A DNA stretch of 9,463 nucleotides, taken from contig NZ_LWBS01000018.1 of assembly GCF_001652265.1 (NCBI RefSeq), forward strand, positions 1-9,463. Reading direction: 5' to 3'. Shown piece by piece: positions 1 to 7,103 of the stretch. Both the position numbers and the translations under genes were made by a program. Positions within the stretch are counted from its first letter, which is position 1. Every line of letters begins with the position of its first letter. The notes under the pieces are model-generated. The model had not been told where the DNA came from, did no database searches, and was given only the letters and a program-made list of their open reading frames with translations. The DNA comes from Rhizobium leguminosarum (lineage in GTDB: Bacteria; Pseudomonadota; Alphaproteobacteria; Rhizobiales; Rhizobiaceae).

Positions 1-260
1 TCGGCATCCGCCCGGAGGCCTTGACCGATCCCGATGGCGCCGACCGCAAGGCGCGCTCGCTGACCGAGGGCGACTGCCTGATCGAGGTGGTGGAACCGGC
101 CGGCTCCGATACCTTCGCCGTCACCAAACTCGGCGGCAAATCCGTCGTCGCCCGCCTGCGCGCCGATACCGGCATCGCTCCCGGACAACAAACCCGCCTC
201 GCATTCAATCTCGACAAGGCCGTGTTCTTCGATCCGGAGAGCCAGGCGCGGATCGCGTGA
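1..260 (+). CDS. Sugar ABC transporter ATP-binding protein, C-terminal fragment (TOBE region)
   Basis: This is the 3' end of a gene that starts before the window; the first complete codon is at base 3 and the TGA stop ends at 260. The first visible residues read GIRPEAL, which is the conserved entry to the TOBE domain in ATPases of the MalK/UgpC/MsmX type. The rest (DCLIEVVEPAGSDTFAVTKL, then a stretch ending FFDPESQARIA) fits the beta-rich OB-fold tail that senses regulators or substrate in this family. The Walker and signature motifs lie outside the window, so the assignment rests on the tail alone. The cytoplasmic ATPase would energise import of a carbohydrate or polyol through two permeases. 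The next gene starts 15 bp after the stop, so it is very probably the last transporter gene of a transport-catabolism operon. The substrate is unknown. Confidence 0.85.
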   Translation, partial: GIRPEALTDPDGADRKARSLTEGDCLIEVVEPAGSDTFAVTKLGGKSVVARLRADTGIAPGQQTRLAFNLDKAVFFDPESQARIA

Positions 261-275
261 GGGCCAGGTGCTAAC

Positions 276-1814
276 ATGAGCGGTTCACCTGACATCGTCA
301 TCATCGGTTCAGGCGTCGGCGGCGCCACGGTCGCGGCCGGCCTTGCCGTGACCGGTGCGCAGATATTGATCCTCGAAGCCGGCGACCATATCGCCGACCT
401 TCCTGTTAATCGCGATCAGCGCGCGATCTTTCAGCGGGGACATTTTCGACCGAAGGAAACCTGGTACGAGGCAAACGGCAAGGGATTCAATCCCGGCAAT
501 TACTACAATGTCGGCGGGAATTCGAAGTTTTACGGCGCCGTGCTGTCGCGCTATCGCAAAGAGGATTTCGCAGTCATCGAACACCGCGAGGGTGTATCTC
601 CAGCTTGGCCGTTTCCATATGAAGTGCTGGAGCCGTGGTACTGCCAAGCGGAACGCATGTATCAGGTCCGCGGCAGTCTGGGTGAAGATCTTACGGAACC
701 GCACCACTCGGCGACCTACGAGTACCCGCCCGTCCCGGACGAGGCGCCGATCGCCGATATCAGAGCGCGCCTCAAGCAGAAAGGCCTGCATCCGTTTTCC
801 CTGCCGCTCGGCCTGGATCTTGACGCCTGGCTCTCCAAGGCACGCACGCCATGGGATGCGCATCCCAACGCCCGCGACGGCAAGATGGATGCCGAGACCG
901 CAGCCCTCGCAGTGGCGCTGAGACACGAGAACGTGCGGCTCGAAACCAATGCACGCGTGACGAGGCTTGACACGGGAGCGGGGAGCCGGATCGACCGGGT
1001 GAACTACGTCAAGAACGGGCAGACGGTGGCAGTTTCGCCTGAGATCGTGATCCTTTCTGCCGGGGCGGTCCAGTCCTCAGTGCTGTTGCTGCGTTCGAAA
1101 AACGACCGTTTCCCAAAGGGGCTGGCGAACTCTTCCGACCAGGTGGGCCGCAACTTCATGAATCACAATGCCTCCGCCGTCATCGGGGTCTCACCGCGGT
1201 TCAGGAACACCTCGATTTACCAGAAGACGTTTGCCTTCAACGACTTCTATCTCTCCGACGGGGAGGGCGGACCGCCCCTCGGCAACGTGCAGCTCCTGGG
1301 GCGCATCTCAGAAAAGGTTCTCAAGGGCTCTCTGCCGCAGGCTCCGGAATGGCTTCTGCGCTTCATTACAACCCATGCCATCGACTTCTATGCGATGAGC
1401 GAGGACATTCCCCATCCCGAAAGCCGCGTCAAGGTGGATGGAGATCGGATTATTCTCCAATGGCAGCGAACCAATTGGGCCGCTCATCTCGCACTTGTCG
1501 CCAAGCTGAAGGCTATACTGAAGTCGATCGGGTTTCCGATCGTGCTGGCGAGGCCGTTCGACAAGCGCACGCCCTCTCATCAGTGCGGAACGATCCGCAT
1601 AGGAAACGATCCCGCGACTGCGTCGCTGAACGCGTATTGCCGCTCTTATGATCACAAAAATCTCTTCGTCGTCGACGCCAGTTTCCTCCCCACATCGGCC
1701 GCGGTGAATCCTGCGCTCACCATCGCCGCCCAAGCACTGAGAGTGGCAGATCACATCGCGTCGAAGGATTTGCAGGCATCAGGCGCGCGCTGGCGGACCG
1801 AACGGACAAAATAG
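276..1814 (+). CDS. GMC family FAD oxidoreductase (sugar/glycoside dehydrogenase type)
   Basis: A 512-aa cytoplasmic flavoenzyme with no signal peptide. The N-terminus has the FAD dinucleotide-binding fold: GSGVGG at residues 11-16 and the ribose-binding Glu34 in LILEAGD. NVGGNSKFYGAVLSR (78-92) is the second FAD-contacting segment. The C-terminal GMC domain carries HQCGT (catalytic His435) and NPALT (Asn478), the His/Asn pair that abstracts the substrate proton. By family knowledge such enzymes oxidise a sugar or alcohol hydroxyl to a carbonyl, passing electrons to a quinone, cytochrome or dye rather than NAD. The segment YQKTFAFNDFY (315-325) places it in a subgroup that, as I recall, often has a Cys-rich CDGFPC motif; here the matching stretch (about 187-205) has no cysteine. 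It follows the ABC ATPase by 15 bp and precedes a second GMC gene by 9 bp. The start codon has no strong ribosome-binding site, which suggests translational coupling. Substrate unassigned. Confidence 0.9.
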   Translation: MSGSPDIVIIGSGVGGATVAAGLAVTGAQILILEAGDHIADLPVNRDQRAIFQRGHFRPKETWYEANGKGFNPGNYYNVGGNSKFYGAVLSRYRKEDFAVIEHREGVSPAWPFPYEVLEPWYCQAERMYQVRGSLGEDLTEPHHSATYEYPPVPDEAPIADIRARLKQKGLHPFSLPLGLDLDAWLSKARTPWDAHPNARDGKMDAETAALAVALRHENVRLETNARVTRLDTGAGSRIDRVNYVKNGQTVAVSPEIVILSAGAVQSSVLLLRSKNDRFPKGLANSSDQVGRNFMNHNASAVIGVSPRFRNTSIYQKTFAFNDFYLSDGEGGPPLGNVQLLGRISEKVLKGSLPQAPEWLLRFITTHAIDFYAMSEDIPHPESRVKVDGDRIILQWQRTNWAAHLALVAKLKAILKSIGFPIVLARPFDKRTPSHQCGTIRIGNDPATASLNAYCRSYDHKNLFVVDASFLPTSAAVNPALTIAAQALRVADHIASKDLQASGARWRTERTK

Positions 1815-1823
1815 GACAGTAAG

Positions 1824-3479
1824 ATGGGTTTCGACTATATCATCACCGGCGCCGGCCCTGCAGGTTGCGTGCTGGCAAATCGGCTGAGCGAAGATCCTGA
1901 TGTCGGCGTGCTCCTGCTCGAAGCGGGCGGAGGCGACTGGAATCCACTCTTTCACATGCCCGCGGGCTTTGCCAAGATGACCAAAGGCGTCGCCAGTTGG
2001 GGATGGGAAACCGTTCCCCAGAAACACATGAAAGGCCGCGTGCTTCGCTATACGCAAGCGAAAGTCATCGGTGGCGGCTCGTCGATCAACGCGCAGCTCT
2101 ACACGCGCGGAAACGCGGCGGATTATGACCTTTGGGCGCGCGAAGACGGTTGCGAGGGCTGGGACTACCGCTCGATCCTTCCCTATTTCAAACGCGCGGA
2201 GGACAACCAGCGCTTCGCCGACGACTACCACTCCTATGGCGGTCCGCTCGGCGTCTCGATGCCTGCTGCGCCGCTGCCGATCTGCGACGCCTATATTCGC
2301 GCTGGGCAGGAGCTCGGCATTCCCTATAATCACGACTTCAACGGGCGCCAGCAGGCGGGAGTGGGATTTTATCAGCTGACGCAGCGCAACCGTCGCCGGT
2401 CGTCGGCGTCGCTGGCCTATCTCTCGCCGATCAAGGACCGGAAGAACCTGACGGTCAGGACTGGCGCGCGCGTCGCGCGTATTATCGTGGAGGGAGCTCG
2501 TGCGACAGGCGTCGAGATCGTGACTTCGCGCGGCTTGGAGATCGTGCGCGCTGACCGCGAAGTATTGGTTTCCTCCGGCGCGATCGGATCGCCGAAGCTG
2601 CTTTTGCAGTCCGGCATAGGACCGGCCGACCATCTGCGGTCGGTGGGCGTCAAGGTGCTTCACGATCTGCCGGGTGTCGGCGGCAACCTCCAGGATCACC
2701 TGGATCTTTTCGTCATTGCCGAATGCACCGGCGATCACACCTATGACGGCGTCGCAAAACTGCACCGGACCGTTTGGGCCGGGATACAGTATGTCCTGTT
2801 CCGCACCGGACCAGTCGCCTCGTCGCTCTTCGAGACCGGCGGCTTCTGGTATGCCGATCCCGAGGCCCGTTCTCCTGATATCCAGTTCCACCTCGGCCTC
2901 GGATCGGGCATCGAAGCAGGCGTCGAACGGCTCAAGAATGCCGGCGTGACCCTTAACTCCGCCTATCTGCATCCGCGCTCGCGGGGGACAGTGCGTCTGT
3001 CATCCTCAGACGCGGCTGCCGCTCCATTGATCGATCCCAACTACTGGTCCGATCCCCACGACAGGACGATGTCCCTGGAAGGGCTGAAGATCGCGCGCGA
3101 GATCATGCAGCAGGAGGCGCTGAAGCCCTATGTCATGGCCGAAAGGCTTCCTGGACCGAAGGTCACGACCGACGAACAGCTTTTCGACTACGGCTGTGCC
3201 AACGCAAAGACCGACCATCATCCGGTTGGCGCCTGCAAAATGGGAACGGGATCCGACGCAGTTGTCGGGCTTGATCTCAAGGTCCATGGCCTGGAAGGCC
3301 TCAGGGTATGCGATTCATCCGTCATGCCGCGCGTGCCGTCATGCAATACCAACGCGCCGACGATCATGGTCGGCGAAAAAGGATCGGACCTCATCCGGGG
3401 CTTACCGGCACTTTCCCCCACTATCTTCGCCTACGAACGAAACGATGCGAGGCCTCGGGCCCGCTCAGAAATCCGGTAA
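1824..3479 (+). CDS. GMC family oxidoreductase, choline/alcohol dehydrogenase-like
   Basis: A 551-aa flavoenzyme, typical in length for the BetA/AlkJ branch of GMC oxidoreductases. It shows GAGPAG (9-14) with Glu33 in LLLEAGG for FAD binding, GGGSSINAQLYTRG (83-96, first GMC signature) and SGAIGSPKLLLQSGIGP (251-267, second GMC signature). The active-site pair is intact: His466 in HHPVGACKMG and Asn508 in NTNAPT. The family oxidises primary or secondary alcohols to carbonyls using FAD. The last roughly 25 residues (after SDLIRGL) are a weakly conserved tail. Only 9 bp separate it from the preceding GMC gene, yet the two proteins are strongly divergent, so a recent tandem duplication is unlikely. 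Both probably act on successive steps or different positions of one substrate. It may be annotated as choline dehydrogenase by similarity, but the sugar-transport and Gfo/Idh context argues against betaine synthesis. Confidence 0.9.
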   Translation: MGFDYIITGAGPAGCVLANRLSEDPDVGVLLLEAGGGDWNPLFHMPAGFAKMTKGVASWGWETVPQKHMKGRVLRYTQAKVIGGGSSINAQLYTRGNAADYDLWAREDGCEGWDYRSILPYFKRAEDNQRFADDYHSYGGPLGVSMPAAPLPICDAYIRAGQELGIPYNHDFNGRQQAGVGFYQLTQRNRRRSSASLAYLSPIKDRKNLTVRTGARVARIIVEGARATGVEIVTSRGLEIVRADREVLVSSGAIGSPKLLLQSGIGPADHLRSVGVKVLHDLPGVGGNLQDHLDLFVIAECTGDHTYDGVAKLHRTVWAGIQYVLFRTGPVASSLFETGGFWYADPEARSPDIQFHLGLGSGIEAGVERLKNAGVTLNSAYLHPRSRGTVRLSSSDAAAAPLIDPNYWSDPHDRTMSLEGLKIAREIMQQEALKPYVMAERLPGPKVTTDEQLFDYGCANAKTDHHPVGACKMGTGSDAVVGLDLKVHGLEGLRVCDSSVMPRVPSCNTNAPTIMVGEKGSDLIRGLPALSPTIFAYERNDARPRARSEIR

Positions 3480-3490
3480 GTCCTGTCGAG

Positions 3491-3496
3491 AGGAGA
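3491..3496 (+). promoter_or_regulatory. Ribosome-binding site of the Gfo/Idh/MocA gene
   Basis: AGGAGA ends 7 bases before the ATG at 3504. It is the clearest Shine-Dalgarno sequence in the operon and fixes this start. The neighbouring operon genes have weak sites, so the Gfo/Idh enzyme may be translated more strongly or more independently. Confidence 0.75.
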
Positions 3497-3503
3497 GACG
3501 ACA

Positions 3504-4673
3504 ATGTCTGAAGTCAGAGTTGCAGTGCTTGGCGCCTCAGGCTGGATGGGAAAGGTCCATACGATGGCCTATCAGACCTTTCCGCATTTCTTCGGAGTGT
3601 CGGACGGAACGGCACGGATCGTGGCTCTCGTGGAAGGCCCCTCGAAGGCAGGCGGGGATCTTGCCCACAGGGCGCCCGGTGCAAGAATTCTTCAGGATTG
3701 GAATCTGGCGGTCGCCGATCCGGATGTCGATCTGATCGATATCTGCCTGCCTGACCATCTTCATTACCAGGTGGCCAAGGCGGCCTTGCTGGCCGGCAAA
3801 CATGTCTATTGCGAGAAGCCGTTGGCAAACACCGCCGCCGAGGCGCGGGAACTGGCCGATATCGCTCGGGCGAAGGGTGTCATTACCCGCGTTGGACACG
3901 CCTTTCCCCGGAATCCCGTCCATGATCTGGCGAAAGACATCATTCAATCCGGCGAAATCGGCGAGATCAAGCTGTTCCGCGGCTGCCAGCACGTCGACAT
4001 GTATGGCGACCCGAGCGTGCCCTTCATGTGGCGTGCCGACGGAAAGCTTGCACCGACCGGGATCGTCGGTGATACCGGCTCGCACATCTTCAGCTTCATG
4101 GATTTCCTGGTCGGCCGCGTCAGTTCCCTGATCGCCGACAATCTCATCGTGACGCCGCGCCGGCCTGTCGTCGAGGGCCTTGCCTATGGCGAGCAGGTGA
4201 AACTGTCAGGCAATGAGACCTGGGCTGATATTACCAATCCCGATGCAACCAATCTGCTGTGCCGGTTCGAGAACGGCGCCGGCGGGATCGTCGATTTCAG
4301 CCGTGTCGCGACCGGCCGCAAGTTCATGCAGACCTATGAAATCTATGGAACGAAAGGCAGCATCGCCTATACCTATGATGAGATAAACCGGCTGCGCTTC
4401 TATTCCAACGACGACCGGACGGGACGGCGCGGCTTTCGGGAGATCGACGTGGGTCCGGAGAACCCCACCTTCAGGGCTTTCCTTCCTCTGCCGAATTTCG
4501 GCCTGGGCTACAATGAAAGCAAGATCATCGAGGTGGCCGAGGTGATCCGCTCGATCGTCGCAAACAGGCCGATGTGGCCGACTTTCGATACGGGCCACCA
4601 CATCTGCCAGATCGTCGACGCATGCATGGAATCCTCCCGGCAAAAGCGCTGGGTCGACATCCCGTTGGGTTGA
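3504..4673 (+). CDS. Gfo/Idh/MocA family NAD(P)-dependent oxidoreductase
   Basis: A 389-aa two-domain dehydrogenase. The N-terminal Rossmann fold starts with VAVLGASGWMGKVH (6-19), a GxxGxxG nucleotide site. CEKPLA (103-108) is the family hallmark, and Lys105 is the expected catalytic lysine. The C-terminal alpha/beta domain includes FMWRADGKLAPTGIVGDTGS and the following His (174-194); the D...H pair (Asp190, His194) corresponds to the active-site residues of inositol and glucose dehydrogenases. Family members reversibly oxidise hydroxyls of sugars, cyclitols or glycosides (for example myo-inositol, or glycosides to 3-keto forms). Here it could oxidise the imported compound or reduce a keto intermediate made by the flavoenzymes. 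It lies 24 bp after the second GMC gene and 5 bp before the flavoprotein gene, in one transcription unit. The exact substrate and the NAD/NADP preference are not evident. Confidence 0.92.
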   Translation: MSEVRVAVLGASGWMGKVHTMAYQTFPHFFGVSDGTARIVALVEGPSKAGGDLAHRAPGARILQDWNLAVADPDVDLIDICLPDHLHYQVAKAALLAGKHVYCEKPLANTAAEARELADIARAKGVITRVGHAFPRNPVHDLAKDIIQSGEIGEIKLFRGCQHVDMYGDPSVPFMWRADGKLAPTGIVGDTGSHIFSFMDFLVGRVSSLIADNLIVTPRRPVVEGLAYGEQVKLSGNETWADITNPDATNLLCRFENGAGGIVDFSRVATGRKFMQTYEIYGTKGSIAYTYDEINRLRFYSNDDRTGRRGFREIDVGPENPTFRAFLPLPNFGLGYNESKIIEVAEVIRSIVANRPMWPTFDTGHHICQIVDACMESSRQKRWVDIPLG

Positions 4674-4678
4674 CGCCG

Positions 4679-6763
4679 ATGACCATAAACGTTCCGCAGG
4701 ACATTCTTGACGCACTGACCGATGTCGACATGCCACGGCTTCCGCCCGAAACTGCCCCGTCGGACGTGATCCGGCTCGCCGCCGTCGAAGTGCCGATCTA
4801 TCGAGCCGGTTGCGTCGTCGTCGGATCTGGCGCGGCAGGTCTGCGGGCGGCGGTGGAAATGAAGCGGCGCGGCGATGACGTCGTCATTATCAGCCAAAGC
4901 GCGTGGGGAGGAACCTCGGCCTGTTCGGGATCGGACAAGCAGACCCTTCACAGTGCAAACACGGCCGATCAGGGTGACAATTACAAGGCGATGGCGCGCG
5001 CCATCCGCAGCGGCGGTGCAATGGACGAGGACACGGCCTATGTCGAGGCTGTGGGCTCGTCACGGATGATGGCGTCGCTCCAGTTCCTGGGTCTGCCGCT
5101 GCCTCAGGACCCGCTTGGCGGGACGCTCAGATATCAGACCGATCATGACGAAGTCGGCCGCGCCACCAGCTGCGGCCCGCGCACCTCGCGCCTGATGGTC
5201 AAGGTGCTGGCCGAGGAGGCGATCCGGCTCGGAGTGCCGTTCTATAACCAGACCACCGCAGTAAAGATCCTCACCGAGGGCGATGGCGCTGATCGCGACG
5301 TGGTCGGCATAGTCGCCATGCGCGCCAGTGACCGTAGGGAGGAGAACCCGCTAGGCATCGCGCTGTTCGCGAGTGGGGTGATCGTGCTCGCGGCCGGCGG
5401 GCCGGGCGAACTCTATCGCGACAGCGTTTATCCCAACGGCTGCTTCGGCTCTCTCGGATTGGCGCTCGAGGCAGGCGTCGAGCTCGTCAACCTGACCGAA
5501 AGCCAGTTTGGTATCGGAACACGCAGGGAAGGGTTCCCATGGAATCTGTCGGGCACCTACGTCCAGGCGATCCCGCATATCTACTCGCTCGATACCGAGG
5601 GCGCCGAGCACCATTTCCTGGCAGAATATTATCGCAGCACGCAGGAGCTGGCGTCGAACGTCTTTCGCAAGGGCTATCAGTGGCCATTTCACGCGACGCG
5701 CATGCTCGATTTCGGCTCAAGCCTGGTAGATCTCGCCATTTCCAGCGAAACCGCTGCAGGGCGGCGCGTCTTTATGGACTTCAATCGCAATCCCTTATCC
5801 GTGCCGGGCGACCTGCCGTTCAGCCTGGAAAGACTTGACGAAGACGTCCGCGACTATCTCGGCAAGGCCGGCGCCGACCAGGAAATGCCGATCGATCGAT
5901 TGAAGCATATGAACCCGCTCGCGATCGAGCTCTACCGCCGCTACAAGATCGATATCGCCGAGGAGCCGCTGGAATTTGCCGTCAACAACCAGCACATGAA
6001 CGGCGGCATCATGGTCGATACCTGGGGCCGCAGCAGTCTCGGCGGCTGTTACGCGGTCGGAGAGGCAGCGGGCACACACGGCGTGACGAGGCCGGGTGGA
6101 GCGGCGCTCAATGCCGGGCAAGTCTTCGGTACGCGCGCGGCAGAGCACATCAGCGCGAGCGGCAGGGCAAAGCGGTCGGCCGCAGAGGACATAGCCGATA
6201 TCGCAGAGACGGGCATCGTCGACCTCCTTGCCGTCCTTCGGACCGAGAGCCCGCTCACCGTCAAATCGATCCGTTCGCAAGTGCAGGCGCGAATGAGCGA
6301 GAAGGCTGGCATCATCTGCAATCAAGAAAGCGTAGGCCGGGCCTTGATCGAAGCGCGCAAACTGAACGCTGAAATCCGGGCTAGCGGCATTGCCTACGGT
6401 CGCGCAGCGGAGGCGGTTCGAGGCGTGCAATGGCGGCATATGGCACTCGCGTCGGAAGCCGTGCTCAGCGCGCTCGATTTCTTCATTCGCAATGGAGGCG
6501 GCAGCCGCGGGGCGCGCGCAATATGCGATGCGGAGGGCGAATCGCTTCCGCTGGCGCGCTCAGGACCATTGCAGGAATATCGCTTCCGGAAAGAACGCGA
6601 AGCGCATCGCAAAGAGCAGATCGTCGTTCGTCTTGATGGGAATGAGATCAGGCTTTCAACGCGTGCGAACCGCACATTCAATGAAAGCGCCAGATCCTTC
6701 TTCGAGCGAGACTGGCCAGCCTGGCTGATAGGCCGCATCTACGATCTGGGCGCCGACAAATGA
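4679..6763 (+). CDS. FAD-binding protein, succinate dehydrogenase/fumarate reductase flavoprotein superfamily
   Basis: A 694-aa protein when started at the ATG 5 bp after the Gfo/Idh stop. An in-frame ATG at 4574 would overlap the previous gene by 100 bp and add 35 residues with no family character, so it is rejected. The FAD-binding fold begins at CVVVGSGAAGLRAA (45-58), followed by GGTSACSGSD (77-86), a typical flavin-contacting loop. NNQHMNGGIMVD (436-447) and GEAAGTHGVTRPGGAALN (461-478, with Arg471) match the region of fumarate reductase and L-aspartate oxidase that holds the catalytic arginine and closes the FAD site. A helical C-terminal domain covers about 510-620. No Fe-S subunit, cytochrome b or flavocytochrome heme motif (CxxCH) is present, so it is an orphan of the superfamily. 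It could be a soluble dehydrogenase or reductase for an unsaturated or keto acid intermediate. Function unknown; superfamily assignment firm. Confidence 0.88.
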   Translation: MTINVPQDILDALTDVDMPRLPPETAPSDVIRLAAVEVPIYRAGCVVVGSGAAGLRAAVEMKRRGDDVVIISQSAWGGTSACSGSDKQTLHSANTADQGDNYKAMARAIRSGGAMDEDTAYVEAVGSSRMMASLQFLGLPLPQDPLGGTLRYQTDHDEVGRATSCGPRTSRLMVKVLAEEAIRLGVPFYNQTTAVKILTEGDGADRDVVGIVAMRASDRREENPLGIALFASGVIVLAAGGPGELYRDSVYPNGCFGSLGLALEAGVELVNLTESQFGIGTRREGFPWNLSGTYVQAIPHIYSLDTEGAEHHFLAEYYRSTQELASNVFRKGYQWPFHATRMLDFGSSLVDLAISSETAAGRRVFMDFNRNPLSVPGDLPFSLERLDEDVRDYLGKAGADQEMPIDRLKHMNPLAIELYRRYKIDIAEEPLEFAVNNQHMNGGIMVDTWGRSSLGGCYAVGEAAGTHGVTRPGGAALNAGQVFGTRAAEHISASGRAKRSAAEDIADIAETGIVDLLAVLRTESPLTVKSIRSQVQARMSEKAGIICNQESVGRALIEARKLNAEIRASGIAYGRAAEAVRGVQWRHMALASEAVLSALDFFIRNGGGSRGARAICDAEGESLPLARSGPLQEYRFRKEREAHRKEQIVVRLDGNEIRLSTRANRTFNESARSFFERDWPAWLIGRIYDLGADK

Positions 6764-6811
6764 GGTGATGCCGGTAATCGGAGCCACGTCGAGACGGAGC
6801 CATGCCGCTGA

Positions 6812-6994
6812 TCAATCGGGATTCTGAAACGGCGGCGGAACCCGGACGCGCTCGGTATCGTCAGAACCTTCGGCGATAGCTTCCTCGCTTCTGCGCACCC
6901 GCCTCGGCGGGTCCTTTCCTTCGACCGGCTTCGGCGACAGCTGATCGTCGGCCGGGATCTCGTCGGTGTTCAGGTAGTTCTTGGCTTCGTCCAT
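6812..6994 (-). CDS. Small acidic proline-rich hypothetical protein (60 aa)
   Basis: I do not recognise a named family. The 60-residue product has 15 Asp/Glu against 9 Lys/Arg, nine prolines, no cysteine and no hydrophobic segment, so it is probably a soluble, disordered protein. It begins MDEAKNYLNTDEIP and ends VPPPFQNPD. The ATG at 6994 is preferred; a GTG at 7003 would add three residues (VTA). Neither has a clear Shine-Dalgarno sequence. Codon use is GC3-rich like the neighbouring genes. A good EcfG/RpoE2-type promoter at 7055-7079 reads into it with a predicted leader of about 50 nt, which is the best evidence that it is real. It converges on the oxidoreductase operon, with 48 bp between the two stops. 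Confidence 0.6.
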   Translation of the reverse strand: MDEAKNYLNTDEIPADDQLSPKPVEGKDPPRRVRRSEEAIAEGSDDTERVRVPPPFQNPD

Positions 6995-7054
6995 AGCGGT
7001 CACATCGGGTTGGAAAATAGCGGGGCAGGAATGCCTTCCCGCGCTTTCGGGGCT

Positions 7055-7079
7055 AACTCTCGGTGACGTGAGAGGTTCC
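7055..7079 (-). promoter_or_regulatory. EcfG/RpoE2-type general stress promoter before the small acidic protein
   Basis: On the minus strand GGAAC (7079-7075) is followed by an 18-base spacer and then TT (7056-7055); the -10 tetramer reads AGTT. This matches GGAAC-N18-TT, the promoter of the S. meliloti general stress sigma factor RpoE2, equivalent to the wider alphaproteobacterial GGAAC-N16/17-CGTT. Transcription would start near 7048, leaving a leader of about 50 nt before the ATG at 6994. The site lies just after the xthA stop. Confidence 0.65.
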
Positions 7080-7085
7080 CTCGCT

Positions 7086-7101
7086 CGCGATCGACATCGC
7101 G
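7086..7101 (-). terminator. Short GC-rich hairpin just after the xthA stop codon
   Basis: CGCGAT (7096-7101 read on the minus strand), a four-base loop and ATCGCG (7086-7091) form a perfect 6-bp stem two bases beyond the xthA TGA. There is no run of U after it, so it is at best a weak or Rho-assisted terminator or an mRNA-end stabiliser. It sits between xthA and the stress promoter of the next gene. Confidence 0.3.
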
Positions 7102-7103
7102 GC

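Noticed and set aside
309..926. A 205-codon minus-strand frame inside the first GMC gene
   Set aside because: Shadow of a well-supported gene; no family-like motif in the translation.
1779..2972. A 397-codon open frame on the minus strand opposite the second GMC gene
   Set aside because: It is antisense to a gene with complete GMC signatures, has no recognisable domain and spans the two GMC genes. Long antisense frames are common in GC-rich coding DNA.
3537..4085. A 182-codon minus-strand frame opposite the Gfo/Idh gene
   Set aside because: Antisense to the Rossmann and EKP motifs; no independent evidence of coding.
4574..4678. Upstream ATG that would extend the orphan flavoprotein by 35 residues
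   Set aside because: It would overlap the Gfo/Idh gene by 100 bp, and the added residues look like an out-of-frame reading of that gene. The ATG at 4679 fits the tight operon spacing.
6764..6811. Possible bidirectional terminator between the operon and the small gene
   Set aside because: Only tiny stems (CGTC/GACG, CCG/CGG) and an 8-bp direct repeat CGGAGCCA are visible; there is no stable hairpin or T-run.
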